Below are positions 62,287 to 64,000 of a DNA stretch of 64,000 bases, one piece after another. The position numbers and the translations under genes are program-made. The notes under the pieces are model-generated. The model saw only the letters and a list, made by a program, of their open reading frames with translations, was not told the DNA's origin and did no database searches. Each line of letters begins with the position of its first letter. The stretch's first letter is position 1. The stretch is from Ailanthus altissimus (lineage: Eukaryota > Streptophyta > Magnoliopsida > Sapindales > Simaroubaceae): the NCBI GenBank assembly GCA_946807835.1, contig OX327699.1, positions 24,540,014-24,604,013 of the forward strand, given 5' to 3'.

Positions 62287-64000
62287 CCAATCATCTCTCA
62301 TTGAATTTGAAAATTTGCTTGCTGATCAAGAAACGATTGTCAAGCAAATGGGTGGAGTCTCTTTAAAAGGCGATGAAGAAGCACTCTACATCGACAAAAG
62401 AAAAGGTCGATTTAAACGACGTGTTGGTGGAGGATCTAAAAGAGATGATGACAAGATAAAGAGTTATCATCAAGAAGGTAGCTCACAAACAGGGGGAGTA
62501 TGGAGGGCTCGCGGCAATGGTAGTCAGTCCAACCAAAAGAAAAAGTTTGAAGGAAAATGCTACAATTGTGGAAAAATAGGACACATGGCAAAAGATTGTT
62601 GGTCTAAGAAAAGGTCTGCTGAGGGTAATGCTGCCACATCAAACTCAGAAAGAAAAAGTGAAGATGAGTGGGATGCTGAAGCGTCTGTCGCTATAGAGGA
62701 AGAAGACCTATCACTCTCAGTGATAATGCCTGGACGGATTGACTATAAAAATGATTGGATCGTCGACTCAGGATGTTCAAATCATATGACTGGTGACGAA
62801 GAAAAGCTGCAAGATACGACTAAGTACAAAGGAAGTCGCGTGGTGGTGACAGCCAACAACTCAAGATTGCCTATAGCTCACATCGGTAACACAGTCCTTG
62901 CACCTCGTTACAGTCCTAACAAGGTAACACTTCAAGATGTCTATCATGTCCTCGGCATGAAAAAGAATCTATTGTCAGTATCACAGTTAACATCTTCTGG
63001 ACACTATGTCTTGTTCGGTCCACAAGATGTTAAGGTGTACCAAGATTTAAAAATCATGGGAACACCAACAATGAAAGGAAGACGACTAGAGTCAGTCTAT
63101 GTACTATCAACAGAGTCAGCTTATGTAGACAAGACTCGAAAGAATGAGACAGTAGATTTGTGGCATGCACGATTGGGACATGTAAGTTATCATAAGCTAA
63201 AAGTGATGATGAGCAAGGCAATGCTTAAGGGTCTACCTCAACTTGATGTGAGAGTGGATACAGTGTGTGCGGGATGTCAGTACGGCAAGGCACATCAACT
63301 ACCATATGAGGAGTCAAAGTTTAGAGCTAAGGAGCCATTGGAGTTGGTTCACTCTGATGTGTTTGGACCTGTCAAGCAGCCATCAATTAGTGGTATGCGG
63401 TACATGGTGACATTTATTGATGACTTCTCGAGGTATGTATGGGTTTTCTTTATGAAGGAAAAATCAGATACTTTTTTGAAGTTCAAGGAATTTAAAGAAA
63501 CAACTGAAGGAGAAGTTGGAAAGAAGATTCATTGTCTCCGCACAGATAATGGAGGAGAATATACCTCTAATGAGTTCTCACAATATCTTCGAGAAAATAA
63601 GATACGACATCAGTTCACATGTGCCAACACGCCACAACAAAATAGTGTTGCAGAAAGGAAGAATCGGCATCTTGCAGAGATTTGTAGAAGTATGTTGCAC
63701 GCAAAAAATGTACCAGGAAGATTTTGGGCCGAAGGAATGAAGACTGCAGCCCACGTGATTAATAGGCTTCCTCAACCAAAGTTAGGGTTCATATCACCCT
63801 TTGAGAAGTTGTGGGATATGAAACCTACAGTGAGTCATTTTCGAGTATTTGGTAGTATATGCTATGTGTTTGTGCCAAATCACTTGAGAAATAAATTCGA
63901 CAAAAAGGCAATCAGGTGTATCTTTGTTGGATATGATAACCAGCGCAAAGAATGGAAATGTTGTGACCCTACTAGTGGGCGGTGCTACACATCAAGAAAT
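62287..64000 (+). pseudogene. Copia gag end-protease-integrase, open to the window edge
   Basis: From the codon completed at 62287 the frame has no stop to the last base (about 571 codons). It shows a zinc knuckle [14 protein letters not shown] (about 62558), the protease site [11 protein letters not shown] (about 62758), the GAG-pre-integrase LWHARLGH (about 63158), the integrase core [19 protein letters not shown] and [10 protein letters not shown], then the start of the RT-linking region. The order protease-integrase before RT is copia-type. It is classed as a pseudogene only because gag is interrupted upstream; this part itself looks undamaged. RT, RNase H and the 3' LTR lie outside. Confidence 0.88.

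Overview
The window is nuclear DNA from a flowering plant, most likely a woody eudicot. The evidence is AT-rich spacers, GT-AG introns, plant-only gene families (plant glutamate-receptor-like channel, GH17+X8 glucanase, plastid GAPDH-B with its regulatory tail) and plant LTR retrotransposons whose primer sites match initiator-Met tRNA. I cannot name the species.

Genes, left to right: the 3' end of a U-box/ARM-repeat E3 ligase (+, 1-918); an F-box/kelch protein (-, 2015-3760); a nine-exon canopy-like (DUF3456, TLR4-regulator/MSAP type) ER protein (+, 20303-22590); a PP2C phosphatase (-, 23555-25661); a clade-3 glutamate receptor-like channel, probably GLR3.3 (+, 32466-36272); a GH17 beta-1,3-glucanase with an X8 domain (-, 37119-38653); plastid GAPDH subunit B (-, 40393-43150); and a small chloroplast membrane protein like At1g42960 (-, 44647-46884). 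From memory of Arabidopsis, At1g42480 (canopy-like), At1g42540 (GLR3.3), At1g42960 and At1g42970 (GAPB) lie in one stretch of chromosome 1, so 20-47 kb looks like a conserved syntenic block.

The rest is a nested mobile-element landscape. From 8.3 to 18.9 kb, decayed MULE transposase sequence is interrupted by two related solo LTRs (11057-13848 and 14556-17221), a small TRIM retroelement (13884-14537) and a 1080-bp non-autonomous Mutator-type element (17599-18678) with a perfect 9-bp target duplication. From 48.5 to 58.0 kb lies a complete but broken Ty3/gypsy chromovirus-type element with about 1.5-kb LTRs and a TTTAA duplication; its pol gene carries a solo LTR. From about 59.7 kb to the end is the 5' part of a Ty1/copia element, whose gag carries a second solo LTR of the same family.

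The most unusual object is the TRIM. Between its 5' LTR and its primer-binding site it holds a piece that reads as the end of the rDNA external transcribed spacer plus the first about 132 nt of 18S rRNA. That piece is fused to the primer site through a shared TGGTATC. It looks like a reverse-transcription chimera between pre-rRNA and a mini-retrotransposon.

The unique genes are ordinary and appear intact. Most of the unusual structure is in the repeats.
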